A DNA stretch of 64,000 nucleotides, from NCBI RefSeq assembly GCF_901000735.1, contig NC_081546.1, forward strand, positions 18,785,220 to 18,849,219, written 5' to 3'. Below the pieces are notes generated by a model. It searched no databases, was not told the DNA's origin, and was given only the letters and a program-made list of their open reading frames with translations. Numbering within the stretch: position 1 is the first letter of the stretch; each line of letters opens with the position of its first letter. The stretch is from Corylus avellana. Taxonomy: Eukaryota > Streptophyta > Magnoliopsida > Fagales > Betulaceae. Shown here piece by piece: positions 13,101 to 24,157 of the stretch. The position numbers were made by a program, and so were the translations under genes.

Positions 13101-16100
13101 TTGGAATTAGTCGGAGCGAAGCTCCGAATACCCGGTGCCAAATAAAAAAAAAAAAAAAAAAAAAGCTGGGAAGAGGGTATAAAACAAAGTTATTGTTAAA
13201 GTATTTAATTAAATGATTAAATTCATGATTTCCTATCAACTTAAACTTTTGGTATAAGTAGTGATTTTAACACTTTTCAAAATAAAATTCCTTTCCTTTT
13301 TTTTTTCCTTGTTTCATATACTACTTTAGGTCTATGTTTTCTTCATAGTCATGTAAACAACCTCACTTTAACATTTCAAGAAACGATCTCATTTACTGCT
13401 CAATTTAGTGATACTTTATTTTAAATGTATAGATGTTAAGATGCAAAGGAACTTGAAAATGAACTATTTTACACACGTCATATCAGACTCATGACTGAGA
13501 ATGTAGAATAAAATATTTTGATAGGAATTCTTAAATACCTGGCCGGATTCTGATTCTGAAATCTGCCTCTGCATTGAGATGGATATTCAAGCTGCCCTGA
13601 AATTTTTCTGCGGTCATGTAGGTGGATGTCTAACTGCAACAAATTCCAGCAACAACGAAGTGTTTCATATTAAATCCAAAAAAATGAGAGAACCCAGAGA
13701 TATTTAAGGCCATTGGAGTCCCAAGAATGTGCAAAACACACACACACCAAAAAAGGCTTGACACACGACAAGGACTGAACTCACCTTTGATGAAGCCACA
13801 AACTGATAAATTGCACTCTGACCACAGGATGAAAAAAAAAAAAAAAAAAAAAAAATTAGATATAAGTGACAATGAAAATTAACGATTGCATTCTAAAATT
13901 TTTTTATTTATTCATTAAGAATTGCCTAGCATGATCTCACCTGAGGAAGACTATTTAGATCCCCACCAATTACTACTGGGATGTCACCCCATTCTTGTGA
14001 TAGCTCGTACGCTCTTTCAAGAAAGATTCGAACCTACAGGATTGTAGCTTACATGCAAACTTATTACTGTAGTAAAAAAAAAAAGCCATTTGAATGAAAA
14101 TAGAAAAATCCTTTCTTTTCTTCTGGCAGCTGATGATGCAGTGGAATATTATGGCATCACAACCATGAGTTCATAGATAGAATCTGAAGCTAACTCCCCC
14201 TTCCAGCAAACAGCCCCAGTAGGAAAGGATTTGGGGGGGAATGTACTTGCATGCACAGTACATATAAGAGATGAGAGTAGGGGACTGTTTTTAACATTGA
14301 GAATCCCAAAAGATATTAACTGAAACCATTCCGCAGGAATTTCAGCTCTTTCACAGAGAATAGAGCAGTAAATACCTGGCCTAGCTTGATGTCTCCACGG
14401 TTTGGGTTGAAGAGTACATGTATATTTCCAACCAGTAATCTTCGACTTAGAGTTGGTGGAGACCTATAAGGGCACATAAGTTAGTGATTGAACTGGCAAA
14501 GTGTTTTTGCAAAAACAAAAAATATGAGTTTCGTATCTTCTGGATATGATAATTGAGCACGAACAGAAATCTCTTACGAGAGAGGAAGAATCACAAGTTC
14601 AAAAACCAATTTCATGAAAATATGAAGAATAAAATCATACATTGCATGAACTACAAAGCAAAAGTATTATGGACTTCTCTTTTTCTTGAGCAAAAAGTAT
14701 GATAGAGTTGTTTGTGATATAGATTTTTTGTGCATAGCTTTACAATTTTCAGGTTAAACTTAAAAAAAAAAAACAAAAATCAGATTTGATCACCAATTCA
14801 TATACCATATTTCCCAGCTGTGGAACCTTCTCAAGCACAAGCACAGGTGATGGTCAAAACTGTGTTCCTTTGGATTTTTATTGACAGCGGACTAAATTTC
14901 TCCCATAATATATCATCATTAGATCTATTCGCGCTTGTCTTAAAGCAGGCTCCCTAGGGTAAACTTTCCTGCTCAATTTTCTTTTAATTAGTTTGTTTCC
15001 AGCAATTACTGTTTTTATTAATGCATCTTTTATTGGGAAGAAAAAATAAAAATAAAAGATGAAAATATAACGGCACAAAAGGACAGTTACACACATAAGG
15101 CCCATCTCTTATTAAGTACTAATAAAGGCAGATATAATTTCATGATTTTCATCTATATGTCCAGTTGCATGAATGTTTCTATACAAAATAAAACGAAACT
15201 TACATGGATCTTTCGGTATACAATTCAGACTCTGATTGATTTTGGATCATCTATATAAGATAAAAGAAAATATAAATGAATAAAATCTAAAAAGAAAAAC
15301 TATGAGTAAATCGGAAGCATAATTGGATTTCCCATGACAACAAAGCAAGTCAAGTAAATTATATACAACAAATATTGGAGGAAAAAAACAAAAGGACAAC
15401 AAAGAAAAAGGAAAGGGATACTGCTCGAGGACTACCAAGTAACATCTCAGCCATGAAACAGAAAGCAGCTATAATTAAGAATCACAAGATACTGAGGTGA
15501 AAAGCACTTCAAGCTAACTAAAAAACAAAAGAAAAAAAAAAAAAAAAAAATCAATGAATGTTATAAGCTACTTATGTAGCTAGACCATTGTGTAATGACC
15601 ATTTCCTTTAGTTTCTCTTCTTTTGCAAGTAAGAATGTTTTTTTTGATGACGAGGAACCCCTCCAAGGCAGGGCCACTTTGTGTATCCACCCACGTCGGA
15701 TAAACCTCGGACCCGTGTAAAGCGCCCATTCTACATGGATTGGGTAATACTCCGGCTTTACCGGCGGGCTGACCCTAACGAATTGTTTACACCCAGGGGG
15801 ATTCAAACCTTAGACCTAATGGAATGCCACCAAGACCAAGGCCCTTACCACTTGAGTGTCATACACTTTCCACTCTATAAGCCAAAAGGTCCTTGAGAAA
15901 ACATTATTCTCAAATGCAATGTACTACTGAAACACAATAGGGTATAATATTTATGCTTCCTCCCCCTTGTTCCACACAATTGGCATAGTTTCAACGCATA
16001 AATGCAACTTTTATGTATCTTGTAACTTCACAGTCTTCACAAAGCCTCAAGTGATGGGACACTTGAACTTCTTCAAAGCCAGTATCTCAACTGGGAGTGC

Positions 16101-19100
16101 CTTCCTCTTCCACATTCCACTTAAATTTGCAAAGTTCCAATGCAATTTAGGGAACATGAAATGAGGTTACCATAAATGCAACTAAAGTGGATCTTATAAC
16201 CCTTACACTCTTCACAAAAACTCCACCATGGGACTCTAAAACTTCAGGAAAGGCAGTATCTGAACTTGGAATGCCACCATAACTTACAAACGAATTTCAG
16301 GAATGAGGGAAAACCAAAAAGAAAGACAGAAACTAATAGAAGATGGAAATTTCCAAGCATAACACCATATTGTACATGAAAGATCAGCCTTGAAGCTAAG
16401 TTGAACCATTAGGCCAATACTGGGGTTGACTTATTTACATCTTAGCAAATGGGTATCTTGTTTCAAATTTACACCCCTGGAAGAGGTAAAAGGATAATCA
16501 AATTGCAAAAATTAGAAAATCTGCATACCTCCAAAACACAAAGTTGAGCAACATTGTCACGAAGGGCAAAACTCCTGAACTCTATATTTTCTTGATGCAA
16601 AAGGGTAAATCTGCTCAGAATATGATTTTGGATATTCAAAATGATGATAAATATGACTAATTAAGCTCACTGCAAACAAAGTGCTCAATAGCTATAAAAC
16701 CAATACACAAGGTATTACCTATCAGAAAAGGCATCGAGAGGCATGCTCATAGTAAAAAATCAAAATGTCAAGGTATATTATTTACCATATGAGGAATGCT
16801 ACACTTACTCCCATTTCTTTACACAATTTTTCTACACCCGTAGGTGGCTTTTAAAACCATTATTGAATCAAAATCCAATAAACATTTATCTCATATTCAA
16901 TGGTGGTTTTAAAAGCTACCCATAGGTGTGAAAAAATTGTGTAAAGAAGTGGGAGTAAGTGTAGCATTATTCTTTACTATATCCATCACAATTCTTGTCA
17001 GGTATTTGGAGTTTGAAGAATCTATAATAAAACTTGTATTAACCAAGGGAAAGCCTGTCTAGTAATTGAGAAAGAGGTTCCTTGTTCTTTTCCTCCTACT
17101 AGCTAGCAGCTAGGTGTTTTCTCATGTATATTTTTTGTGTACTTGGGAGCGTTTTACGCTTTTAATGATATCCGGGTTACTTATTTTTTTAAAAAAAAAG
17201 TAAATGAGAAAGAGGTAAACAATAAAGCCACTTCCAAGAAAATAAATAATAGATGAATCGCATGACAAAACATGCTAATTAAAGTATAATAAGCTATACT
17301 ACAGTGCGGCAGAAATTTGTGATTTCCATAAGGGTCGAGAAACCTTACAGTTTGTCTTTCCAAAATATAGCACACCCATCATATGCTTCACCAGTTCGAG
17401 CCTGTAAAAGATTCGTAATCACTACTCTATATTATTTAGAACATAATGGAAAGCACAGTGGTTAGACTAGACATACTATCAGTAATATCTTACTATACCT
17501 TGTAAACACCTTTAAAGCCATTATTTTGAAAAAGATTATCTAAATCATCAAAACGATCAACCTCCTGCAGCCATAAGAGTGGGTATGAGAATGTAAAAAC
17601 AAAATTCATCACAACATGCCTCAATCTCAAGTGCCCTTAACAGTCAAGCCTTTCATATATGATATGAGGTTCAGATAATTGGAAAAATAAAATAAAACAG
17701 ATTAAACTCCCTAAAGGCAGAGAAGATACTTCATAGAGTAAGGTTCAGGTATATACCCACTTATCAAAAAACAGGTTCAGGCATTTACCATCTTATAAAA
17801 ATGAAAACATTCAAAGTCATACAAAAAACTGACTCAAAGAAAAATTTTGACAAAAAAGTGGTGCTTTGCTATGAAATAAGATATCGAGGAAAAAATCAAA
17901 TACAACCCATGCAGCTACACAAGATTGAAATCATGACCACAGCCTCCAATGTGTAAATAAATTTAAGCATATATTTTTTTTGTAAGTAATAAATTTAAGC
18001 ATATTACCTCTACATATTAAGAACTCCTAGGTATTAATGTTATAACAGCTTCTATACCTTTGTTTTTAGAAGTAAAACAACAAAATTTCAGAGAACAAGA
18101 AAACCAGATGTTATTATAATTCTTTTTAAATATATCTAAAATGCTCACAAATCATCATGCAGACAACTGCATCTCCACGCACACAAATGTGTGTCACCAA
18201 TGAAAAACTTGTAAATTTACCTGGAAACACAGAATGCTTGCATTGTAATGATTGATCTCCTCACATATGAGGATTTTTCGTCGGTCCCAATCTAAAAATT
18301 TGCAAGGGACTTTATAATACAAATCCGGATGCTTTAATGCATTTTCAACACCTAGTATATTATATGAAACGACGACAACTTTATCTGCGGAAGAAAAGAA
18401 AAAGGTTTAGGCAGAACAAAGAAGTGATAGATATTGGTATCTGGTCCTATAAGCTGAAAGTCACACCCACCCATCCACTCATTGACACACTTGCATACAA
18501 GAAGAGAGTAAAAGGGTTACTCCAATGAGATAAAAATCAAGAAAAGATAAAAATACAAGAAAGAAATGATCATCTTCAATGAGTGTGCATGCAGACAGCC
18601 CACTAGACAATCGGTCAGAAATGTCCAAGAAACAGATATTTATGAAGCATTTAATAAAAATAATTAACGATATTGACAATTGACAGAAGTCTTAACTAGA
18701 CAAAAGATCTTCCCCGGTTCTACTTATCAAGACCATAATACAATTCAAATGATCTGGTAATTCAGATTGAACGTTAACCATAATGCTTCAAACCTCGGGT
18801 ACCTTTCCTGGAGAAGACCCCTATCAGATTGTTTGCCACACACTCTATAATTAAGAAAGTGTCAGGCTACAAATTATGCCCTTTATTTACTTATTACATT
18901 CATATTTTGAGTTTTTTTTGGTAATGTAGCAAAAGTGATTAGATCAAACATACACCTTCCACGAAAGAATACTTAGTTCCAAACTCAAGCTGATCATTAT
19001 TTTATTGTAAAGATCAGCACATCATCAAGCAACCAGCCTCGCATCCAAGCACGCTCATTTGAGTAATTTGATCATGTACCATATTAAACATGTAAAAGGG

Positions 19101-19913
19101 TATCAAGAAATTTAATTTAGAGAAAACCCACAACCCCTATCAAGTTAACATGCCGTTACTCAGAATTCTCATACTTTGGCAACAAATGTTCACGGTAGTC
19201 TTATAGTAGTAAGAGGAAAGATAAACAAACCAATAAGCATTATTAAGTTTTTTCAAAATCAACGCCACTATTACAAGCTCTCGAATGAAAGTCGAACACT
19301 TTTTTCAATTTCCTGAACTGATGACCGCCTAGAAAACCAAAATCACCTACAACTTCAAACTAAGCACTTTAAGCCAAAACCTCTCTATTCAAGTAATGCA
19401 AAATTCACAGAAGTGAAACGACGAAGAAAAGCCAAAAACAAAATCCATTATCTTAGCTGTTACTTTCAAGGACAAATTGCACATTCTGATAATCAATTAC
19501 ACTGCTAAAAGGAAAAGCACTAACAATATTTACATAAATACATAAAGATTTTTACTTTCTTTTTCACCTTCGCAGTTAGAAGTATCGCAAGAAGAGGAAA
19601 CCCATTGGCGGTTATTACAATCTCTAGCGCTCGATTTTTTGTGTCTTTGCTTCCCACGCGGTGTTGACGAAGAATGCAAGCGTTCGAACCGGTTAGAAGC
19701 GGGTAAGGTCCGAGGCGGGTCGGGTACTACGGTTAGGGTTTCTGATTCCGAGACAATTCTCGTTCTGCACCTCTTCGCGTGGCGGCTATTACTATTACTC
19801 TTACTACTACGGGATTGCTCCTGCTGAAGACAATGGTGCTTACGCTTGGTCACAGTGGCAGCGCGTGAGGAAGAAGGCTCCGGAGGCGGTTGGGGGCGGT
19901 GGCCTCTCTTCAT
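10121..19913 (-). CDS. CCR4-type poly(A) deadenylase, carbon catabolite repressor 4 homolog 5-like
   Basis: Fourteen coding exons by GT-AG junctions and continuous phase: 19913-19556, 18384-18221, 17564-17499, 17401-17349, 16610-16529, 15250-15204, 14463-14376, 14033-13941, 13817-13785, 13633-13539, 12644-12506, 12175-12090, 12007-11923, 10189-10121. They total 1458 nt, 485 residues. Residues 1-119 are basic, low-complexity and probably disordered. The rest is an endonuclease/exonuclease/phosphatase fold with SYNILG, CFQEVD (catalytic Glu), HVLFNP, GGDLNS (Asp/Asn), MGTVDYIW and KWGSDH (catalytic His), all intact. The family removes mRNA poly(A) tails in the cytoplasm. There are no leucine-rich repeats, as in the plant homolog 3-6 group. 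Homolog 5 is my best match from memory (SYNILGVENALKHPDLYYKV). The gene spans 9.8 kb because introns hold retroposons. It appears functional. Confidence 0.93.
12730..12854 (-). other. Possible alternative or decayed exon in the CCR4 gene
   Basis: On the minus strand this stretch follows a good acceptor (TATGTGCAG) and stays open with protein-like composition (DYDQAFSLHPFCSFDVD... to ...SDDYTGG). It lies between exons 13633-13539 and 12644-12506. Those two exons join in phase without it, whereas including it shifts the frame with every donor I tried. It may be an alternative exon that would trigger premature termination, or an exon that lost a base. Confidence 0.35.
12925..13163 (+). mobile_element. 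tRNA-derived SINE inside a CCR4 intron
   Basis: The 5' part has tRNA-like promoter boxes: box A near 12933-12950 (TGGCTCAAAGGTTGGA) and box B at 12986-12997 (GGTTCGAAACTC). The body ends CCGGTGCCAAATA and a poly(A) run to about 13164. The flanks GGGAAGAGGGTAAAAC (12909-12924) and GGGAAGAGGGTATAAAAC (13168-13185) are target duplications. The tail resembles the Au-like SINEs common in eudicots (from memory). Confidence 0.85.
15636..15862 (-). mobile_element. tRNA-derived SINE inside a CCR4 intron (second family)
   Basis: Read on the minus strand, box A is CTCAAGTGGTAAGGGC (15856-15841) and box B is GGTTTGAATCC (15809-15799). The body ends CCTCGTCATC followed by a short A tail (the T run on + at about 15636-15643). 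The 5' boundary is approximate and no target duplication was recognised. Body and tail differ from the SINE at 12.9 kb, so it is another family. Confidence 0.7.
16795..16968. mobile_element. Hairpin MITE in a CCR4 intron
   Basis: A 174-bp near-perfect inverted repeat. The left arm is AATGCTACACTTACTCCCAT and continues through TTCTTTACACAATTTTT; the right arm mirrors it (AAAAATTGTGTAAAGAAG, then GGGAGTAAGTGTAGCATT). The short loop contains ATTGAATCAAAATCC. Non-coding, between exons 17401-17349 and 16610-16529. Confidence 0.75.
17079..17199 (+). mobile_element. 5'-truncated LINE tail with 17-18 bp target duplication
   Basis: About 121 bp ending GTACTTGGGAGCGTTTTACG, CTTTTAATGATATC, then TTACTTATTTTTTT and a short A run, the typical 3' end of a plant L1. 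The flanks AGTAATTGAGAAAGAGGT (17061-17078) and GTAAATGAGAAAGAGGT (ending 17217) are target duplications with one mismatch. It sits in the CCR4 intron between exons 17401-17349 and 16610-16529. Confidence 0.75.
17758..17772 (+). mobile_element. Micro-retroposon: ACTTATC + A run only
   Basis: CACTTATCAAAAAAC is all that lies between AGGTTCAGGTATATACC (17741-17757) and AGGTTCAGGCATTTACC (17773-17789). The flanks are 17 bp long with two mismatches. This looks like target-primed insertion of the last few bases of a LINE or SINE plus poly(A). It lies in a CCR4 intron. Confidence 0.6.
17973..17987 (-). mobile_element. Micro-retroposon: ACTTAC + A run only
   Basis: The 15-bp insert reads ACTTACAAAAAAAAT on the minus strand and is flanked by an exact 17-bp duplication, AATAAATTTAAGCATAT, at 17956-17972 and 17988-18004. 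The insert is too short for any element body. It is within the intron between the second and third coding exons of the CCR4 gene. Confidence 0.7.
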
Positions 19914-20140
19914 GGTGTTTTGAGTTCAAGAGGTGGCGCGTGGACTTCAGGATTAGGGTGTACGCGCCGCGCTGGTGGGAGTGGCGGTTGCTGTGAGGAG
20001 TTTATATGTATCGGCTACGAAGTAGGTGCAAACATTTGGGCCTGCTTGGGAACAGGTGTTTTTTTGTCCAGAATTGGGATGAGGTTATGCCCAAGTATGA
20101 ATTTTCTTATTAAAAAAAGAGGGGGACGGGGATGCAAAAT

Positions 20141-20452
20141 GGTTTATGTGATTTGCAATTAACTCATTGTGGTATCAAAATGAACTTAAAGATCTTTGTA
20201 GTATGCCAAAAAAATAATTTAGTTCTTACAACCAAATTTTGTTCACTGACTTAACAAATTATGATAGCGTGAAACGTTATAGTCAATAAAATTGTGATAC
20301 TTGTCATATTTAAGTCAATGTCACACTAACATAATCTATTAAATTAGTTGACAAAATTTGACTATAAAGACTAAATTACTTTTTTGGCATACATCACGGA
20401 CCTTTGAGTTCATTTTGATACCTCATGAAGCTACTTGTAAATCAGCTAAACC
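20141..20452. mobile_element. Foldback MITE upstream of the CCR4 gene
   Basis: The arms are GGTTTATGTGATTTGCAATT.. and, inverted, GGTTTAGCTGATTTACAAGT... They share long mirrored blocks including GGTATCAAAATGAACT and GTATGCCAAAAAA. It is about 310 bp, non-coding, with boundaries accurate to perhaps 10 bp and no clear target duplication. It is followed by a (TA)n tract at about 20486-20519. Confidence 0.65.
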
Positions 20453-20482
20453 ATAATAACTAATTTTACATTTTTCTCTTTA

Positions 20483-20522
<40 letters not shown>

Positions 20523-20856
20523 TTTTCTTACCAAAGTGGATTTTATTTTATTTTATTTTATTTTTTTTCAATTGAGGGGAAAGGGGAGTCGTCGAATGTC
20601 CATGGAGATATTTGAGAAAGTTCTAGACATACTATTTTTTTTTTTTTTTTTGGACATTACATATCTGAAAGGGGAAGGGAGATTGAATTAATGATATCAG
20701 TTCGTAGGCGTAGTCTGGTGATTGGGATACTTGTAGGTAGACATCTTTTATTAATTGTATACTATTTAACATGAGTGTAAGAATTACGAGTAGTGCTACT
20801 TAGTAGATTTTTATATAATTGTTATACAATTATGATGATGTGGTAGTAAAAATTAA

Positions 20857-21432
20857 GGGTTAAATACCAAATACCCCCTGGAGTTTGGTAACTTTATTTT
20901 TACCCTCCTAGGGTTTCATTTTTATCACAGGACCCCCTGGGGTTTTGATAAAGGACCAAGTTAGTCCATCCGTTAGTTGATCGTTAGTTGATCGTTAGGA
21001 CTGACATGTGGACCAATCAGATGTTGACACGCGGCACATATTTAATTTTTTTAATTTTTCTTTTTTAAATTAAAAAAAAAATGTATTTTTTTTTTTAAAA
21101 AAAAAAATTGGGGGTGGCTTGGCCATTTTGGGGTGGCTCGACCACCCCTTTTGGCCATGGGGGTGGGCCTGGCCACCCCCATCTGGCCGGATGGGGGTGG
21201 CTCGGCCACTCCCAATTTTTTTTTTTTTTTTAATTTTCAAAAAAAATTAAAAAAATTAAATATGTGCCACGTGTCATCATCTGATTGGTCCACGTGTTAG
21301 TCCTAACGGTCAACTAACGGATGGACTAACTTAGTCCTTTATCAAAATCGCAGGGGGTCCTGTGATAAAAATGAAACCTCAGGGGGTAAAAATAAAGTTA
21401 CCAAACCTCAGGGGGTATTTGGTATTTAATCC
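20857..21432. mobile_element. Mutator-like foldback MITE with perfect 9-bp target duplication and GC-rich core
   Basis: A 576-bp element. The left end is GGGTTAAATACCAAATACCC and the inverted right end is GGATTAAATACCAAATACCC; the arms are about 200 bp. AAAAATTAA flanks both sides exactly (20848-20856, 21433-21441). The centre (21104-21215) is a run of GGGGTGGC / GGCCACCCC blocks. No transposase. The nine-base duplication and long terminal repeats indicate mobilisation by a Mutator-superfamily enzyme. Confidence 0.9.
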
Positions 21433-23149
21433 AAAAATTAAATTCGATTAACAAAGACTTGTAAAAATAAAAATTAATAGTTGATAGTTACTGTAACATT
21501 ATTATAGTTGCATGTCAGTCGTATGGGGTCTATTAAATTTAGAAGACTTGATCAAACATAAACCAGGATTCCCGACCGAATGATAGTTGTGAGAAGCCCT
21601 CTATGAGCATCATTTGGGCAAACATATAACCCATTTGAATTATTTTTGGAAGAGGTGACGAGCATGTGAAAGAGCCACGATGAAATTCGTTTGTCCGAGC
21701 ACGTGCTCCAATTATGGCAGGGGCAAACCAACACATAAAGAGGTTCCATCGGGGCCTCACACCTCCTGCCCAATTTTGCTTAGGTAGAAGAAATTGTCGC
21801 AACTTCTAATTATAAGGAACTCTTTTTTTTTTTTTTTTTTTTTACCATTCACACCACTTTTTCTTTAAAAAAAAATCAAGCATTTTCACTTTTTTTATTT
21901 TTTATATTACATCATTCATTTTTTTAATCACATAATTTACTTTTTATTAAATTTTTTTTCACTTTTTCATACAACTTTTTTATATTTTTGTACAAAACAT
22001 TCTTACTTTTTTTTTACGTCAATTTGCAATATATAACTCTAATTTATTGTTAGCGGCCTTTTTCCTTCATTATTTCATGTCATAATTTGGCTTCTTGACA
22101 TCGGATACTTGTTTGTCTGAAAGAAAGAATGTCGTTGCCCAAATTCATAAACAAAATCATCAACTGCATAGGTTCCTAGCATTTCCCAATGCATCAAAGA
22201 TACAATTTCATTAAGAGGCTAAATATATATCTAATTAAACAATTTTCAAGCTTTCCATTTCCTCCAAGAGGAGTGCCACTCTCCGGTACCTCTCACAAAT
22301 CACCTTTATCTTTATATAATTTAATTTATAAATAGAGCATTATACGCAAATCAAATCATTTAATGAGATAGTTAAAAAAGTTTTAGCTTGTAGACGTAGG
22401 CTATAAACTGAACCACTTTAATAGATCTATAAATATATATTTTGAAGCTTGTGTTTTCATAGGTCATATGTCGTTCCAATAAAGACATGACCTAAGAAAA
22501 CATAAACTTAAGGTTCTAATTCTCCGACTCGATTGATGTTGGGCATGCAGTAGTCTGGGTTAAACCTGCAACCTTAATTTTGTGTCTTTCATTTCTTTTT
22601 CTTTTTTTTTTTCTTCTTTTTTTAATCTCTTTTCCTTTATATATTTAGTTTATTATGATATTCTATATAGTATATAGCCTTTTGGCTAACGCCAATATTC
22701 AATCTAAATGGTCCTGTGAATTTCTTTATTTTTTTGTTTTATTGCTCTGGTTTTGCCTTTTCTATACTTGGCCACTGTTCTAGAATCACTCACGCACCAA
22801 TCTATAATCAGATTGGCAAACCCCCAATCGTTGCTTTTCCATTTGGGTCAGTAATACTTTCAAGAATTTCGAAGATTTGATCAATGGTTCCATGTCGGTA
22901 AGCTGCAGTAGTATGTGGATCTCGATCAAAAGTTCCACTACTCGTCTTTTACGTCAAAATCAAATAGTCATCTCAATTTTTTAAAATGTCACAAATGGTA
23001 CCTAAAGTAAATAAATAAACCTACATGATACTTCTGTCACGATTCTGTTAAATTTTTTGACGGAGCTCCACATATCCCGTGCACGTGGACTGGTACCTAT
23101 GTTTTCAATGCGACACATGCACTGGTGCCTATGTTTTCAGTGCCACGTT
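21433..23149. other. Intergenic DNA, no supported gene
   Basis: Contains a 264-base open frame on - (21539-21802) that reads MRQFLLPKQNWAGG... and is conserved almost unchanged in the copy at 55.3-55.6 kb. That copy is probably the other haplotype, so the conservation is weak evidence. I do not recognise the peptide. The rest is AT-rich. Confidence 0.5.
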
Positions 23150-24157
23150 AGATTAAAAAATTAATAAAATAATATGTAACCCAAAAAATAAAAAATAAAA
23201 ACCAAAAACCTGAAATCAAACCAATCTAAAACAACCCATCAATTAATAAAAAAGAGTTAAATACCTTATTCCCCTCTATGGTTTAACTTCTTATTTTTTG
23301 CTCCTTGGGTTTACTTTCTATCACAGGAAATACATCTAGTTTGCTTAAACACAGAAATGGTAACTCCGTCTAAATTTCGTCCAAAATTTGACAGAACGTC
23401 ACGTCAGCACCAATAAAAAATTGACACATGTCAATGTAATTAATTAAAAAATAATATTTTTTTTAAAAAAATTTAAAACATTAAAAGGTTATATTTAATT
23501 AATTTTTAAAAAAGAAAAAGAAAACAGTTTGGAGGTGGCTACGGCCATTTAGGGGGTGGCTAGTCACCCCCTTTGGCCATGGGGTGGCTAGGCCGATTTT
23601 GAGGTGGCTCGCGGCCCATGGGGGTGGTTCGGCCACCCCCAAGTGGCCAAATGGGCAAACTTGAGCCAACCCCAAATGATGGAGGAGGATGAGAATCATG
23701 AGATAGCTTAATCAAACTTTTTTTCTAAAATTTAATTAAATATGATTTTTTAATGTTTTTCATTTTTAAAAAAATTATTTATTTTTAATTAATTACATGG
23801 ACACATGTCAATTTGTTATTGATACTGAATTTTGGACGGAGGTACCATCTCCGTCTTTAGGCAAACTAGAGGTAACTCCTATGATAACAAGTAAACCATC
23901 GGGGGCAAAAAATAAATAAGTTACACTACCGGAGGAATAAGGTATTTAACCTAAATAAAAATAACACTAATTAACAAACTTAAAAACAAAAAAACAAAAA
24001 CAAAAACAAAATTATAAAAAAAAAAAAAATCAAGGAGTCTTGGGGTGGGTGGCCACCTCATTTTGGCCATAGGGCCACCCCCAATGGCTAGCCAGAGGGT
24101 GGACGAACCATGGGGGTGGTTCGGCCACCCCCAACTTGCAAAATGGGGGTGGCTTGG
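23150..24157. mobile_element. Left arm of a disrupted foldback element
   Basis: The sequence from AGATTAAAAAATTAATAAAA onward, through AACAACCCATCAATTAATAA, then TAACACTAATTAACAAACTT, and into a GGCCACCCC-rich core is the reverse complement of 36470-36702. The two arms are now over 12 kb apart because later elements inserted between and inside them. A MITE (23254-23953) interrupts this arm. The outer left boundary is uncertain. Confidence 0.65.
23254..23953. mobile_element. Mutator-like foldback MITE nested in another element
   Basis: The ends are GAGTTAAATACCTTATTCCC and, inverted, AGGTTAAATACCTTATTCCT, related to the ends of the 20857-21432 element. The GC-rich core (23530-23665) again holds GGGGTGG / CCACCCCC blocks. 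The flanks AATAAAAAA (23245-23253) and AATAAAAAT (from 23954) are a 9-bp duplication with one mismatch. The uninterrupted target can be read in the right arm at 36570-36590. Confidence 0.8.

Noticed and set aside
21539..21802. 87-codon open frame repeated at 55323-55586
   Set aside because: The second copy is probably the other haplotype, so repetition is not evidence of selection; no family was recognised.
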